DNA of 64,000 nt from Billgrantia endophytica (GTDB taxonomy: Bacteria > Pseudomonadota > Gammaproteobacteria > Pseudomonadales > Halomonadaceae). A model generated the notes under the pieces. It saw only the letters and a program-made list of their open reading frames with translations. It was not told where the DNA came from and ran no database searches. Shown one piece after another: positions 63,086 to 64,000 of this stretch. Numbering within the stretch: position 1 is the first letter of the stretch; each line of letters starts with the position of its first letter. A program made the translations under genes and the position numbers. The stretch spans positions 1 through 64,000 of the forward strand of contig NZ_PNRF01000042.1 of the NCBI RefSeq assembly GCF_002879615.1. The letters run 5' to 3'.

Positions 63086-64000
63086 GCCAGTCGTTGAAAC
63101 AGCCGAATCGTCTTCGTGAGGGCGGGCGCATCGATCGTTCCCACACCCTGCATTTCACCTTCAACGGCAAGCGCTACCTGGGTCATGCCGGTGACACCCT
63201 GGCCTCGGCGCTGCTGGCCAATGGGGTGGACATCGTCAACCGCAGCTTCAAGTACTCGCGCCCCCGCGGCATTGTCGCCGCCGGCCCCGAGGAGCCCAAT
63301 GCACTGGTCCAGCTGGGCAGCACCGAGGCGGCCCAGGTGCCCAACGTGCGTGCCACCCAGCAGGCGCTGTTCGACGGGCTTACGGCACAGAGCACCAATG
63401 GCTGGCCCAACGTCCAGCGCGATGTCATGAGCCTGGTGGGCAAGCTGGGCGGGCGCTTCATGCCCCCGGGCTTCTACTACAAGACCTTCATGGCCCCGGC
63501 TTCCCTGTGGATGACGTATGAAAAGTACATCCGCAAGGGCGCAGGTCTCGGGCGCAGCCCCATGGTGCCGGACCCCGATGTCTACGATCATCTGAACCAG
63601 CACTGCGATGTGCTGGTGGTCGGCGCCGGCCCCGCCGGGCTGGCCGCGGCACTGACCGCGGCGCGCAGCGGGGCCCGGGTGATCCTCTGCGACGAGCAGG
63701 AGGAGATGGGCGGCTCGCTGCTGGACAGCCGCGAGCTGCTCGACAACCAGCCGGCCGACCAGTGGGTCGCTCAAGTGCTGGAGGAACTCGCCAGGCTGGA
63801 CAACGTCACGTTGCTGGCCCGCACCACCGCCAATGGCTATCACGATCATCATTTCGTGACGCTCCACGAGCGGCGCACCGAGCATCTCGGCGAGACCGCA
63901 CCGGTTGTCGACGATTACCGTCCTTCCCGCTCGCGCATGCACCACGTGCGCGCCGGGCAGGTGCTGCTGGCCACCGGGGCTCACGAGCGGCCGCTGGTCT
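63082..64000 (+). CDS. soxA: Sarcosine oxidase alpha subunit (5' part)
   Basis: The first 306 residues are present, and the gene runs off the right edge (full length about 1,000). Visible are the N-terminal ferredoxin-like 2Fe-2S-fold region (FNGKRYLGHAGDTLASALLA, then FKYSRPRGIVAAGPEEPNA) and the NAD-binding motif DVLVVGAGPAGLAAALTAAR (about 177-196). GGAG before the ATG and the ATGA overlap fix the start. A soxG gene is expected beyond the window. Confidence 0.95.
   Translation, partial: MSQSLKQPNRLREGGRIDRSHTLHFTFNGKRYLGHAGDTLASALLANGVDIVNRSFKYSRPRGIVAAGPEEPNALVQLGSTEAAQVPNVRATQQALFDGLTAQSTNGWPNVQRDVMSLVGKLGGRFMPPGFYYKTFMAPASLWMTYEKYIRKGAGLGRSPMVPDPDVYDHLNQHCDVLVVGAGPAGLAAALTAARSGARVILCDEQEEMGGSLLDSRELLDNQPADQWVAQVLEELARLDNVTLLARTTANGYHDHHFVTLHERRTEHLGETAPVVDDYRPSRSRMHHVRAGQVLLATGAHERPLV

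Overview
The window looks like chromosomal DNA of a GC-rich gammaproteobacterium, most likely Halomonas or a close relative. This judgement rests on gene content and protein style (serine hydroxymethyltransferase followed by heterotetrameric sarcosine oxidase, TRAP transport, paired pirins), not on a database search. No rRNA, tRNA or CRISPR array was seen.

Region 1 (about 400-37,390) is one long same-strand gene cluster behind a good sigma70-type promoter. In order it encodes a TolC-like outer-membrane channel, an unrecognised protein, a SapC-family protein, an 8,900-residue exoprotein with an N-terminal LEPR-XLL motif, a GAF-HlyD fusion adaptor, a PqqD-like/M50 metalloprotease/HlyD fusion, a short SecA-like ATPase and a small periplasmic HlyD-type protein. 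No ABC transporter is present. The parts suggest a dedicated export machine for the giant protein in which a SecA-like motor and an intramembrane-protease-like subunit take the place of the usual type I ABC exporter. This is the candidate undescribed system of the window.

Region 2 (about 37,390-50,360) is an accessory patchwork. It holds a hipA-hipB toxin-antitoxin pair in reversed gene order with candidate operators, two pirins with a divergent LysR regulator, a D-serine dehydratase-like enzyme, a 2-hydroxyacid dehydrogenase, a DUF892 ferritin-like stress protein, a CtaG-like and a DUF2243 membrane protein, and small hypotheticals. Between them lie decayed pieces: an IS66 end, an Rpn nuclease fragment, a cytochrome P450 C-terminus, a frameshifted Rieske fragment and an ISL3 transposase remnant. 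A dispersed repeat bounded by GTCGCGA/TCGCGAC occurs at four places (1-389, 37.7 kb, 39.7 kb, 42.7 kb).

Region 3 (about 50,230-64,000) is a creatine/sarcosine catabolic block. Creatinase and N-carbamoylsarcosine amidase both yield sarcosine. A TRAP transporter and an internally deleted sodium/solute symporter are candidate uptake systems. A GlxA-type AraC regulator precedes glyA-soxB-soxD-soxA, which oxidise sarcosine to glycine and pass on the one-carbon unit. Two LysR genes are embedded, and two different conserved upstream sequences, each occurring twice with fixed spacing, suggest two sub-regulons: creatinase with the symporter, and TRAP with the amidase. soxA runs off the right edge.
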